From Ilumatobacteraceae bacterium (GTDB taxonomy: Bacteria > Actinomycetota > Acidimicrobiia > Acidimicrobiales > Ilumatobacteraceae): 64,000 nt of DNA. Under the pieces are notes generated by a model that saw nothing but the letters and a program-made list of their open reading frames with translations, was not told where the DNA came from and searched no databases. The first letter of the stretch is position 1; every line of letters starts with the position of its first letter. The DNA is taken from positions 21,223-85,222 of the forward strand of contig JAOBWK010000021.1 of assembly GCA_025463305.1 (NCBI GenBank). The letters run 5' to 3'. Shown one piece after another: positions 24,037 to 32,463 of the stretch. The translations under genes and the position numbers were made by a program.

Positions 24037-25509
24037 TCAGTTGCCGCCGCCGCCGAACGCACCCTGCGGTGGGCCGTCGGTGCCGCAGTGGAAGTTCGGT
24101 TGCCGTTCGTCGACCGGTGTCGCGCTGTCGGGCGTCGAGGTGTGCAGGACGTTCGAGCGGATGCCGAGGAAGGCGAGCACCGATCCGATCGCGACGAGCA
24201 CGGCGGCGGACACGAGCGTGGTGTGGAAGCCGTCGACCAGCTCGTGCGGCGTGACCGCGCGAGTGGGGCTGAACCCGGCCACCAGTGGGATGGAGGCGAC
24301 GGCCAGCAGACCGCCGACGCGGGCGACGGCGTTGTTGACGCCCGACGCCACCCCGGCGTGCGACGCATCGGCAGCGGCCAGCACGGTCGCGGTCAACGGC
24401 GCGACGGTGAGCGCCAGCCCCGCCGAGAAGAGCAGGATCGCGGGGAGCACGCCGAGCTGATAGGACCGCCCCGGCTCGATCCGCGTCATCGCCAGCAGCC
24501 CGCAGGCGATGATGGCCGGACCGATCGTCATCGGCCACCGCGGGCCGATCCGCTGGGCCAGCGCACCGGCCTTGGCCGAGAACGTCAGCATGATGATCGT
24601 CAGCGGGAACGTCGCCGCGCCCGCCTCCAGAGGCGAGTAGCCGAGCGCCTGCTGCAGCACGAGGCCGATCATGAACAGCACCGCGGCGAGGCCGGCGTAG
24701 ACGAAGAGGGTGACGAGGTTCGCCGCGGAGAACTGTCGCGAGCGGAAGATCGACAGCGGCAGCATCGGGTGGCGTCGTCTGCCTTCCACCACCACGAACG
24801 CGATGAGCACCAGTGCGCCGCCGATGCCGAGGAACCACGATCGTTCGATCAGGCCCCATGTGCTGGCGGCCAGACCGACCGCGCCGATGAGCGCACCGGG
24901 GAAGTCGAGCCGCCCGGTGACCGTGTCGTCGCGCGTCTCGGGCACGTGGCGGATGCTGACCCACACCACGAGCGCGGCGAGCGGCAGGTTGAGCAGGAAG
25001 ATCCAGCGCCACGACGCGGCATCGACGAGGTAGCCGCCGAGGAACGGGCCGATCGCGGTCGTGACGCCGCCGAGCCCGGACCACGCGCCGATCGCCCTCG
25101 CGCGGTCGTCGGGATGGAACGACGCCTGCAGGATCGCGAGGCTGCCGGGCGTCAGCAGCGCACCGCCGACACCCTGCAGGGCGCGCGCCGCGACGAGCAG
25201 GCCGACGTTCGGAGCGAGCCCGCACATCAGCGACGCGAGCGCGAACCAGATCACGCCGGTGACGAACACCTTGCGCCGCCCGAGGCGGTCGCCGAGTGCG
25301 CCGCCGATCAGGATCAGCGAGGCGAGGCTGAGCGTGTAGCCGTTGACGACCCACTGCAGTCCGGCGAAATCGGCGTGCAGGTCGGAGCCCAGCCGGGGGA
25401 GCGCGACGTTGACGACGGTGGCATCGAGCGACACCATGCCGGAGCCGAGCACCATCGCCGCGAGCACCCACTTCCCCGATGCGGTCGAGAAGCGGACGCC
25501 GTCGCTCAC
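24037..25509 (-). CDS. MFS transporter, DHA2 (EmrB/QacA-like) drug exporter family
   Basis: A 490-residue membrane protein with about 14 predicted helices. It opens with SLDATVVNVALPRLG and WVVNGYTLSLASL, has the MFS motif A (GALGDRLGRRKVF) between helices 2 and 3, and motif C-like GAWSGLGGVTTAIGPFLGGYL. These place it in the DHA2 proton-drug antiporters. Substrate unknown. The GTG start lies 9 bases downstream of the aldo/keto reductase stop, so the two may form one transcript. It is 58 bases upstream of the RHH-methylase gene on the same strand, but a promoter-like region lies between. Confidence 0.88.
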   Translation of the reverse strand: MSDGVRFSTASGKWVLAAMVLGSGMVSLDATVVNVALPRLGSDLHADFAGLQWVVNGYTLSLASLILIGGALGDRLGRRKVFVTGVIWFALASLMCGLAPNVGLLVAARALQGVGGALLTPGSLAILQASFHPDDRARAIGAWSGLGGVTTAIGPFLGGYLVDAASWRWIFLLNLPLAALVVWVSIRHVPETRDDTVTGRLDFPGALIGAVGLAASTWGLIERSWFLGIGGALVLIAFVVVEGRRRHPMLPLSIFRSRQFSAANLVTLFVYAGLAAVLFMIGLVLQQALGYSPLEAGAATFPLTIIMLTFSAKAGALAQRIGPRWPMTIGPAIIACGLLAMTRIEPGRSYQLGVLPAILLFSAGLALTVAPLTATVLAAADASHAGVASGVNNAVARVGGLLAVASIPLVAGFSPTRAVTPHELVDGFHTTLVSAAVLVAIGSVLAFLGIRSNVLHTSTPDSATPVDERQPNFHCGTDGPPQGAFGGGGN

Positions 25510-25518
25510 CGCCGCCGC

Positions 25519-26493
25519 CTACCAGGCATACGCCTCGGGCGCCGTGCCGCCCGGGCCCGGGAAGATCTCGTCGATCGCGTCGAGCGCGGTCTGGTCGAGG
25601 CGTACGTCGAGCGAGCGCAGCGACGCACCGTCGAACTGGCCGATCGTGCGCGGTCCGATGATGGGGCACGTCACGCCGTCCTGATGGAGCAGCCAGGCGA
25701 GTGCCACGGCGGCCGGCGCCTCACCGAGCTCCGCGCAGAACGCCTCCCAGCGAGCGAGCTGCGGGCGGATCGCATCGATGCGCGCGAGCGCGGCGGTCGA
25801 CTGGCGACGCGATGACGCGTCGTCGCCGAGCACCCCGCCGAGCAGGCCGCCCGACAGCGGGCTCCACGGGATCATGCCGACGCCGTAGGCGCGGCATGCA
25901 GGGAGCACCTCGAGCTCGATCGTGCGCACGAGCAGGTTGTAGTGGCTCTGCTCGCTGACGAGGCCGAGCGACCCGCGCTGCTTGGCCTGCTCGTTGGCCT
26001 GCACGATGTGCCACCCGGCGAAGTTGCTGCTGCCGACGTAGATGACCTTGCCCTGCTGGACGAGCGTGTCCATCGCCTGCCAGACCTCGTCCCACGGGGC
26101 GGTCCGGTCGATGTGGTGCATCTGGTAGACGTCGATGTGGTCGGTCTGCATCCGGCGCAGGCTCTCGTCGCACGCTGCGCGGATGTGGCGCGCGCTCAGC
26201 CGACCGTCGTTCGGCCACTCCGACATCGCCCCGTACAGCTTGGTCGCGAGCACCACCTTCTCGCGGCGGCCGCCACCCTGGGCGAACCAGCGGCCGATGA
26301 TCTCCTCCGTCGCGCCGGCACCCTTGTCGCCGCCGTACCGGTTGGCGGTGTCGAAGAAGTTGATCCCGAGATCCAGGGCGCGATCCATGATCTGGAACGA
26401 CTCCGGCTCGGGCGTCTGCGGCCCGAAGTTCATCGTGCCGAGGCACAGCTCGCTGACCTGGAGGGCGGTTCGTCCGAGACGTCGATAGCGCAT
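25519..26493 (-). CDS. Aldo/keto reductase
   Basis: A 324-residue NADPH-dependent aldo/keto reductase of the AKR superfamily with a complete catalytic tetrad context: NFFDTANRYGG (Asp and Tyr), VLATKLYG (Lys) and YQMHHIDR (His). It has the C-terminal cofactor segment CPIIGPRTIGQFDGA. It starts MRYRRLGRTALQVSELCLG, the standard opening of the family. The physiological substrate is not apparent. It is followed closely by the MFS exporter gene. Confidence 0.9.
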   Translation of the reverse strand: MRYRRLGRTALQVSELCLGTMNFGPQTPEPESFQIMDRALDLGINFFDTANRYGGDKGAGATEEIIGRWFAQGGGRREKVVLATKLYGAMSEWPNDGRLSARHIRAACDESLRRMQTDHIDVYQMHHIDRTAPWDEVWQAMDTLVQQGKVIYVGSSNFAGWHIVQANEQAKQRGSLGLVSEQSHYNLLVRTIELEVLPACRAYGVGMIPWSPLSGGLLGGVLGDDASSRRQSTAALARIDAIRPQLARWEAFCAELGEAPAAVALAWLLHQDGVTCPIIGPRTIGQFDGASLRSLDVRLDQTALDAIDEIFPGPGGTAPEAYAW

Positions 26494-26544
26494 CGGCCCA
26501 TCCTCCCATGTCGCTCGGTGGGCCGGGTCAGGGAGCCAACTGGC

Positions 26545-27915
26545 TCACGGCAACAGCGCGTTGGGGTTCATGACGCCGTCGGGGTCGAGGGCGTGCTTGA
26601 TCGCGCGCATCGCGTCGATCTCGGCCGCGCTGCGGTTGAGGTGCAGCCACTGCTTCTTCGCCGTGCCGATCCCGTGCTCGGCGCTGATGCTCCCGCCGAG
26701 CCCGACGACGTGCCCGAACACGACCTCGTCGGCGGCCTCGTCGTCGGGGTCGAGGCCGGTGATGTTGACGTGCAGGTTGCCGTCGCCGACGTGGCCGAAC
26801 ATCCAGGTGCGCGCCTGCGGGCGGCGGGTGGCGATCACACCCGGGATGTCGCGCACGAACCCGGCGAGCTGCTCGACCGGCACGGTGATGTCGAGCTTGT
26901 GCGGCGCTCCCACGGTGTTGATGGCCAGCGTGTGCTCCTCGCGGTAGCGCCACAGCGCATGGCGGCGAGCGTCGCCGTCGGCCACCGCGACGTCCGCCAC
27001 GCCGGCGAGGCGTTGCACGGCATCGGCCAACGCGGCCGTCGGATCGACGCGATCGGCCGCCTCGACGAGCACGTAGAACGCATGCGGCTCGGCGAACGGC
27101 GGCCGGAGGTCGAACGCGTCGCAGACGAGTCGCAGGCCGGCGTCGAGGAACAGCTCGGCCGCCTCCAGCGAGTCGATCTCGTTGCGCAGCGCGGCAACGG
27201 CCCGCACCGCGGCGTCGACATCGCCGAACGCGAGGAGCGCCGTGACGCGCTGGTCGTATCGCGGCACGAGGGCGAGGCGGGCGGCGGTGACGATGCCGAG
27301 CGTGCCCTCGCTGCCGCACAGCAGCGACGGCAGGTGGTAGCCGGTGTTGTCCTTGATCAGCCCGCCGAGCGCGCTGATGGTGGTGCCGTTGCCGAGCACG
27401 GCCTCGATGCCCACGACGTGCTGGCGCGTGCCGCCGTAGCGGAGCAGGTTGAGCCCGCCGGCGTTGGTGGCGATGGTGCCGCCGATGGTGGCGCTGTCTC
27501 GCGCTCCGAGGTCGATCGGGTAGGCGAGCCCGGCGGCCGCAGCCGCGGCGCGAACGGCTGCCAGCGTCGCGCCCGCCTGAGCGGTGACCTGCCGGGCGGC
27601 GACGTCGACGGCTCCGATCGAGCTCATCCGGCGCAGGCTCACCACCACCTCGCCGGCGAGCGGCACGCCGCCTCCGACGAGTCCGGTGTTGCCGCCCTGG
27701 GGCACGATCGCGATCCGCTGGCGGCGGCACACGTCGACGATCGCGGCCACCTCCGCCGTCGATCCCGGACGGACGACGGCCGGCGTCGAGCCGTGGAAGC
27801 GGCCCGTCCAGTCGGTGACGTAGCCCTGCTGCGCGTCGGTGTCGGTGACGACGTGCTCCTCACCGACGACGCCACGCAGCTCGTCGAGCAACGCCTCCAG
27901 CAGCTTCTCAGGCAC
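26545..27915 (-). CDS. FAD-linked oxidase, GlcD / D-lactate dehydrogenase type
   Basis: A 456-residue flavoprotein of the vanillyl-alcohol-oxidase fold. The N-terminal FAD domain shows VRPGSTAEVAAIVDVCR, VPQGGNTGLVGGGVPL and GTIATNAGGLNLLRYG. The C-terminal substrate domain ends with GHVGDGNLHVNI and EHGIGTAKKQWL. These motifs fit oxidation of a 2-hydroxy acid such as D-lactate, glycolate or D-2-hydroxyglutarate; the exact substrate cannot be told. The GTG start overlaps the stop of the preceding hydrolase gene by 8 bases. Confidence 0.9.
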   Translation of the reverse strand: MPEKLLEALLDELRGVVGEEHVVTDTDAQQGYVTDWTGRFHGSTPAVVRPGSTAEVAAIVDVCRRQRIAIVPQGGNTGLVGGGVPLAGEVVVSLRRMSSIGAVDVAARQVTAQAGATLAAVRAAAAAAGLAYPIDLGARDSATIGGTIATNAGGLNLLRYGGTRQHVVGIEAVLGNGTTISALGGLIKDNTGYHLPSLLCGSEGTLGIVTAARLALVPRYDQRVTALLAFGDVDAAVRAVAALRNEIDSLEAAELFLDAGLRLVCDAFDLRPPFAEPHAFYVLVEAADRVDPTAALADAVQRLAGVADVAVADGDARRHALWRYREEHTLAINTVGAPHKLDITVPVEQLAGFVRDIPGVIATRRPQARTWMFGHVGDGNLHVNITGLDPDDEAADEVVFGHVVGLGGSISAEHGIGTAKKQWLHLNRSAAEIDAMRAIKHALDPDGVMNPNALLP

Positions 27916-28810
27916 CGCCGCGGACGACCCGCTCGAGGAACTCGATCACTGCGTCGTTGAACCGGTCGTTGCGATCGCCGGCCACCATGTGCCCGGCACC
28001 GGCGACGTCGACGATCTCGGCATGGGGGATCAGCTCGAGCAGCTCGGCCGCGCCCTCGGCGCTGACCACATCGCTGCTGCCGCCGCGCACGAGCAGCGTC
28101 GGGATGCGCACCTTGCGGCTCGCCGCGTGGAGCCGCATCGGTGGTGAGAACCGGCCGGCTGTCGGCTCGCCGGAGTCCGAGGTCGCGTCGTCGGCGGCCG
28201 TCTCCGGTCCCATGCGTGAGAAGAACTTCGGGTCCCAGTGCCACACCCACTTGCCGTCGGCGCGCTGGCGCACGTTCTTGCGCAACCCGCTGACGTCCTT
28301 GGGCCGCTGGCGGTTCGGCACGTAGCTGGCGACGGCGTCAGCGACGTCCTCCAGCGAGTCGAACCCGTCGATGCCGAGGCGCATGAAGTCGCTGATGCGG
28401 GTGACGCCGGCCTTCTCCATCCGCGGCGTGACGTCGACCAGCACCAGCGCGGCCGGATCGTGGACGAGCCCTTCGCCGACCGCGACCAGCGACGAGAGAC
28501 CGCCGAGTGACGCGCCGACGAGGACCGGATGGCGGAACTCGTTCGACACGTCGGCCACCGCGTTCGCGAAGCGGTCGATGTCGTAGTTGCCGTCGGGCAC
28601 CCACGCGCTGTCGCCGTGGCCGGGCAGATCGAACGACGCGGCGTACCACGACGTCGCCGCGAGGGCGGACAGCGCGCCGCCCCAGGCGTGGCGGGTCTGA
28701 CCGCCACCGTGGAACAGCAGCACGCACGGATCGGCCGGATCGCCCTGCACGTCGGCCACCATGTCCAGCCCGTCGTTCGTGGTCGTGCGGATCACCGTGC
28801 TCGAGCTCAT
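27908..28810 (-). CDS. Alpha/beta hydrolase
   Basis: A 300-residue alpha/beta-fold hydrolase. The oxyanion region is LLFHGGGQTRHAWG, the nucleophile elbow is VGASLGG (Ser), and the catalytic His is in VAGAGHMVAGD near the end. The overall sequence resembles lysophospholipase/haloalkane-type hydrolases in many actinobacteria. The ATG at 28810 is preferred over the upstream frame because it has a ribosome site (AAAGGACG) and similarity begins there. The stop overlaps the FAD-oxidase gene. Substrate unknown. Confidence 0.86.
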   Translation of the reverse strand: MSSSTVIRTTTNDGLDMVADVQGDPADPCVLLFHGGGQTRHAWGGALSALAATSWYAASFDLPGHGDSAWVPDGNYDIDRFANAVADVSNEFRHPVLVGASLGGLSSLVAVGEGLVHDPAALVLVDVTPRMEKAGVTRISDFMRLGIDGFDSLEDVADAVASYVPNRQRPKDVSGLRKNVRQRADGKWVWHWDPKFFSRMGPETAADDATSDSGEPTAGRFSPPMRLHAASRKVRIPTLLVRGGSSDVVSAEGAAELLELIPHAEIVDVAGAGHMVAGDRNDRFNDAVIEFLERVVRGGA

Positions 28811-28877
28811 CGTCGTCCTTTCGGCGCCCGCGTGCAGGGGCGCGTCGACCACAGTAGGCAATGACGTGCGCTAGACA

Positions 28878-29822
28878 GTGGCCGTGACTCATCCCCGGCG
28901 GTTCAGGTTCGCGGTCGACATGCAGGCACCGAGCGAGGGGCTCTCCTGGGCCGATTCCGTTCGCGAGGTCGAGGCCCTCGGGTACTCGACGATGTTCGTG
29001 CCGGATCACTTCGACGAGGGCCTCGGCCCGATCACCGCGATGGCGACGGCCGCCGCTGTGACGACGACGTTGAACGTGGGTGCGTTGGTGTTCGACTGCG
29101 ACTACCGGCATCCAGCGGTCCTCGCTCGCGAGCTCGCCACCATCGACCTGCTGTCCGGGGGCCGGCTCGAGGTCGGGCTCGGCGCCGGCTGGAAGAAGCT
29201 CGACTACGACCGTTCGGGCATCCCGATGGATGCGCCGAAGGTGCGCGTCGACCGGATGATCGAGCACGTCACCATCATCAAGGGCTTGTTCTCCGGCGAG
29301 TCCGTCACGTTCGCCGGCGAGCACTACACGATCACCGATCTGGACGGCACGCCCAAGCCGTTCCGTCCCGGCGGGCCGAAGATCGTCCTCGCCGGTGGCG
29401 GCAAGCGGGTGCTGCGCTTCGCCGGCAAGGTCGCCGACATCGTCGGCGTCAACGCGTCCATCCACTCCGGCGAGATCGACACCGCCGCCGCGCAAGACGC
29501 GCTCCCGGCCCGGATGGACGACAAGGTCGCGTGGGTGCGCGAGGGCGCCGGCGACCGGTTCGACGATCTCGAGATCAACGCCTGGCTCTCCGTCGCCGAG
29601 GTCACCGAGGACAGCGCCGGGATGGGCGAGTTCCTCGGCACGGTCTTCGAGGCGCCGGCCGCCGACGTGCTCGGCTCTCCGCTGACCCTCATCGGCTCGC
29701 CGACCGAGATCGCCGAGCGCCTGCACGCCCGCCGCGAGCGTTGGGGCTACTCGTACACCGTGATTCCGGGCGACAAGGCCCGCGACTTCGCGCCGATCGT
29801 CGCGGCGCTCACCGGGACCTGA
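28878..29822 (+). CDS. LLM-class oxidoreductase, probably F420-dependent (TIGR03621-like)
   Basis: A 314-residue luciferase-like monooxygenase-family protein with a TIM-barrel pattern: SWADSVREVEALGYSTMFVPDHF, a GALVFDCDYRHPAVLARELATIDLLSGGR block, and GLGAGWKKLDY. These are features of actinobacterial F420-dependent oxidoreductases such as TIGR03621. The F420 pathway gene cofD at 38922 supports F420 as cofactor. The GTG at 28878 is the first start; another GTG lies two codons on. It is divergent from the hydrolase gene and ends at a pair of strong hairpins. Confidence 0.86.
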   Translation: MAVTHPRRFRFAVDMQAPSEGLSWADSVREVEALGYSTMFVPDHFDEGLGPITAMATAAAVTTTLNVGALVFDCDYRHPAVLARELATIDLLSGGRLEVGLGAGWKKLDYDRSGIPMDAPKVRVDRMIEHVTIIKGLFSGESVTFAGEHYTITDLDGTPKPFRPGGPKIVLAGGGKRVLRFAGKVADIVGVNASIHSGEIDTAAAQDALPARMDDKVAWVREGAGDRFDDLEINAWLSVAEVTEDSAGMGEFLGTVFEAPAADVLGSPLTLIGSPTEIAERLHARRERWGYSYTVIPGDKARDFAPIVAALTGT

Positions 29823-29854
29823 CCCGGCTCAGACGCCTGTGATGTCACGCGACT

Positions 29855-29893
29855 GACCGCGTGATGTCGTCTGCGGGACGACATCACGCGGTC
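29855..29893. terminator. 17-bp perfect hairpin after the LLM oxidoreductase gene
   Basis: GACCGCGTGATGTCGTC (29855-29871) is an exact reverse complement of GACGACATCACGCGGTC (29877-29893), with a 5-base loop. It lies 32 bases after the stop of the plus-strand gene and about 60 bases from the stop of the convergent gene. There is no T-run. It is likely a bidirectional terminator or barrier; a related hairpin follows directly. Confidence 0.7.
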
Positions 29894-29923
29894 GGTGAGT
29901 GGCGCGGTTTCGTCTGCCCGCCA

Positions 29924-29955
29924 GATGTCGTCCGCTGGACGACATCACGCGGTCA
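29924..29955. terminator. Second related hairpin, touching the dioxygenase stop codon
   Basis: GATGTCGTCC (29924-29933) pairs with GGACGACATC (29937-29946) around a 3-base loop. The sequence continues ACGCGGTCA, so GACGACATCACGCGGTC is repeated from the first hairpin. The last bases include the stop codon of the minus-strand dioxygenase. Two copies of the same 17-mer within 80 bases of convergent space suggest duplication of a terminator-like element. Confidence 0.6.
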
Positions 29956-30729
29956 GATCGTCCAGGACGTCATCGACAGCGAGCCGGCGAAGTAGCCGTC
30001 GGCGATGACCGTGCCGGTGGTGCCGGCCGCAGCGGCCAGTCCGGCGATGTAGAGGAACGGGATGAAGTGGTCCGGCGTCGGCGCGGCGCGACGGAAGTCG
30101 GGATGCGCGCCGAGCGACGCCGTCTCCTCCGGGCTCGATCCCATCAACCGCAACGCCTCCTCGTTGAACCGGTGCGCCCAGTCGAACCCGGACTCGGCCT
30201 GGCGGAAGTCGAGCATGCCGAGGTTGTGCACGACGTTGCCGCTGCCCACGATCATCACGCCGTCGTCGCGCAAGGGGGCCAGCGCGGCGCCGAGGGCGAG
30301 GTGGTACTCGAGCGGCTGCTCGGCGTTGATGGCCAGTTGCACGACCGGGACATCGGCCTTCGGGAACATGTGGCAGAGCACGCTCCACGTGCCATGGTCG
30401 AGGCCCCAGCTGTCGGTGTCGGCGCCGACCCACGTCGGCTGCACGATGTCGGCCACCTCGCCGGCCAGCTCGGGGAACCCCGGCGCCGGGTACTCGACGT
30501 CGAACAGCTCCTGTGGGAACCCGTAGAAGTCGTGGATCGTGCGCGGCCTGGCCATCGCCGTCACCGCCGTGGCGTTGATGTACCAGTGCGCCGAGATCAC
30601 CAGGAGCGCCCGCGGCGTCGGCACCGATGCGCCCAGCGCCTGCCAGGCGCGGGTGTAGGTGTTGTCGTCGAGCGCGTTCATCGGCGTGCCGTGCCCGATG
30701 AACGCCGCTGGCATCGTGGACGTGCTCAT
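29953..30729 (-). CDS. DODA-type extradiol ring-cleavage dioxygenase (YgiD/4,5-DOPA dioxygenase family)
   Basis: A 258-residue class III extradiol dioxygenase-like protein. Metal-ligand histidines are visible in FIGHGTPMN, ISAHWY and LDHGTWSVLCHMFP, and the family block GSGNVVHNLG is present. Members bind Zn or Fe and open catechol rings, for example DOPA; the natural substrate here is unknown. The ATG at 30729 is chosen because the strong N-terminal similarity starts at MPAAFIGHG. The open frame extends about 48 codons upstream without similarity. Confidence 0.88.
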   Translation of the reverse strand: MSTSTMPAAFIGHGTPMNALDDNTYTRAWQALGASVPTPRALLVISAHWYINATAVTAMARPRTIHDFYGFPQELFDVEYPAPGFPELAGEVADIVQPTWVGADTDSWGLDHGTWSVLCHMFPKADVPVVQLAINAEQPLEYHLALGAALAPLRDDGVMIVGSGNVVHNLGMLDFRQAESGFDWAHRFNEEALRLMGSSPEETASLGAHPDFRRAAPTPDHFIPFLYIAGLAAAAGTTGTVIADGYFAGSLSMTSWTI

Positions 30730-30800
30730 CGGGCGATTGTACGGCCGGTGCGCGCACGGCGCCGTCGGCGTGTCTCGACGGGAATCACCCGGGCGAACCG

Positions 30801-30830
30801 TTGACACCGGAAGTCGTGATCCGGAAAGAT
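30801..30830 (+). promoter_or_regulatory. Candidate promoter of the lipoprotein gene pair
   Basis: A perfect -35 hexamer TTGACA (30801-30806) is followed after 18 bases by AAAGAT (30825-30830), a weak -10. The spacer is flanked by CCGGA/TCCGG, a small dyad. It is about 55 bases upstream of the GTG of the lipoprotein gene and is the best promoter-like element in this 154-base divergent region. Confidence 0.45.
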
Positions 30831-30883
30831 GCGGCCGGCGGTTTTGATTTCCAGTTCTCGACCCACGGAGCACTCATCGGGAC

Positions 30884-31600
30884 GTGAGCGATTCGGGAAG
30901 GTGGCGTGTGCGCGTACCCATCATGACGACGTGTGCCATGGCGGCACTGGCCCTCGCCGCATGTTCCAGCGGATCCGGCGATCGCGGACTCGACCTCGGC
31001 ACCACGCCGGTCACGACGACCTCGACCACTGCCGCACCGACCACGACTGCGGCACCGACGACGACCGCAGCACCGACGACGATCGCCCCGACGACGACCA
31101 CCACGGCGTTGCCGACCACCACCGAACCACCGACGACCACGCTGCCCGTCGCGACCGAGCCTCCGTCCAAAGAGGACGAGGTTCGAGCGGACTACATGGC
31201 GGCTTTCGCGGCGCGATCGCATTGTACCTACGACCCGTTTACCTGCGATTACGCATCGATCGCGATTCCTGGCTCACCGATGGATCTCAAGACGCGCGAC
31301 GTGGTTGAGCAACGAACGGCGCTGAACCTACGGGCAGTCGAAGGCCACGGCGGTGATGATCTGAAGATCGAAAGTGTGGGCTTCGAAGGTGACTCCGCCT
31401 ATGTGACGATTTGCGTCTATGACACCACCGTGATCTACGACATCGCGGATCCAGCCAATCCGGATGATGACATCGTGTACAACGACGACCTCTCGTCCTA
31501 CCGAGTTCGATGGGAGATGCGCAACGACGGCAGCAGATGGTTGCTCTTTACAGGCGACACGCTGCGGCAAGTGGTCGGAGAGAACATATGCGCTTCCTAG
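30884..31600 (+). CDS. Putative lipoprotein with threonine/proline-rich stalk, unknown function
   Basis: A 238-residue protein that I do not recognise. It has a lipoprotein signal: arginines, a hydrophobic core and the lipobox LAAC with Cys near residue 27. A low-complexity stalk of repeated APTTT units (about residues 40-90) follows, then a globular part of about 140 residues (KEDEVRADYMAAFAARSHCTY...). That part resembles in outline small NTF2-like domains that follow such stalks. Base composition changes inside the gene: the globular part (31180-31590) is clearly less GC-rich and less biased at third positions than its neighbours. The GTG start at 30884 gives a complete signal peptide. It overlaps the next gene by 13 bases. 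Confidence 0.7.
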   Translation: MSDSGRWRVRVPIMTTCAMAALALAACSSGSGDRGLDLGTTPVTTTSTTAAPTTTAAPTTTAAPTTIAPTTTTTALPTTTEPPTTTLPVATEPPSKEDEVRADYMAAFAARSHCTYDPFTCDYASIAIPGSPMDLKTRDVVEQRTALNLRAVEGHGGDDLKIESVGFEGDSAYVTICVYDTTVIYDIADPANPDDDIVYNDDLSSYRVRWEMRNDGSRWLLFTGDTLRQVVGENICAS

Positions 31601-32403
31601 CGGTGGTCTTGTTTGCCGGTTGTTCGCTCGCGGCGTCGACAACGGCGGAGGCTTCAGACAATGACGGTACGGGGGTTACCGGTGGCGTCCAGAACAGCGC
31701 CATCTACGCGGGGGTGCAGTACGGGACGCCGCCGTCGGGGAAGGGGAAGCACGACAGCAACGGGTGCGTCTGGGTGCCGGCGGCGGAGGCGTCGACGTTC
31801 GACTCGGCGATCGTCGATCACCGGGTGGTGAACGGGGTGACCCAGAACCTGTTCCTGCGTAGCTGCCCGCACGCCATCACCGGCGTGTGGGTGTCGCAGG
31901 TGTCGCCAGCGAACCTCGGGACGATCACGGCGCAGATGGTGCAGCAGTGGTTGCCGGCACCGACGATCCGGTCGGCGCCGAAGACGTCGGAGGGCGTCGT
32001 CAACGTCGGCATGTGGCTGTGGACCGACTCGGCCCAGTTCGCCCCGGTGTCGGTGACGGCGTGGGTGCCGACGCCGACCGGCATCGCCTCGGCCACCACG
32101 ACGGCCACACCGTTGCGGCTCGCGTACTCACCGGGTGAACCGGGCGGACAGCTGCTCGTGTGCCACGGCGCCGGCGAGGTCTGGCAGACCGGCACCGACG
32201 ACGACGCCGAGTCGTCGTGCACCTACGCGTACCGCCATTCGTCGGAGGTCAGCCAGTCCGGCACGTTCGGGGCGACGATGACGATCGTGTGGGGCATCAG
32301 CTGGAGGTCGAACGGCGGTGCCAGCAAGCATCTGCCGGACTTCGAGACGTCGAGCCACGCCGACGTGACGATCCGCGAGATCCAGGCGGTGCTCGTCGGC
32401 TGA
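31588..32403 (+). CDS. Secreted protein of unknown function
   Basis: A 271-residue protein with a signal peptide (MRFLAVVLFAGCSLAASTTAEA) and no recognised domain. The mature part is rich in W, T and S and contains two to four cysteines (NGCVW, RSCPH, VCHG, SSCTY) that could form disulfides. The ATG at 31588 has a GGAGAG ribosome site and overlaps the preceding lipoprotein gene, so the two are probably coupled and may act together at the cell surface. The longer open frame upstream lacks a signal peptide and was rejected. Function unknown. Confidence 0.72.
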   Translation: MRFLAVVLFAGCSLAASTTAEASDNDGTGVTGGVQNSAIYAGVQYGTPPSGKGKHDSNGCVWVPAAEASTFDSAIVDHRVVNGVTQNLFLRSCPHAITGVWVSQVSPANLGTITAQMVQQWLPAPTIRSAPKTSEGVVNVGMWLWTDSAQFAPVSVTAWVPTPTGIASATTTATPLRLAYSPGEPGGQLLVCHGAGEVWQTGTDDDAESSCTYAYRHSSEVSQSGTFGATMTIVWGISWRSNGGASKHLPDFETSSHADVTIREIQAVLVG

Positions 32404-32463
32404 TCCGACGGCCGTCGTCCGAGGATCGGGCGATTGTGCTGGTTGGCGGCGGCACCGGGCATG

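Noticed and set aside
31030..31150. CRISPR-like or microsatellite repeat
   Set aside because: The repetition encodes an APTTT-rich protein stalk in frame; there are no spacers.
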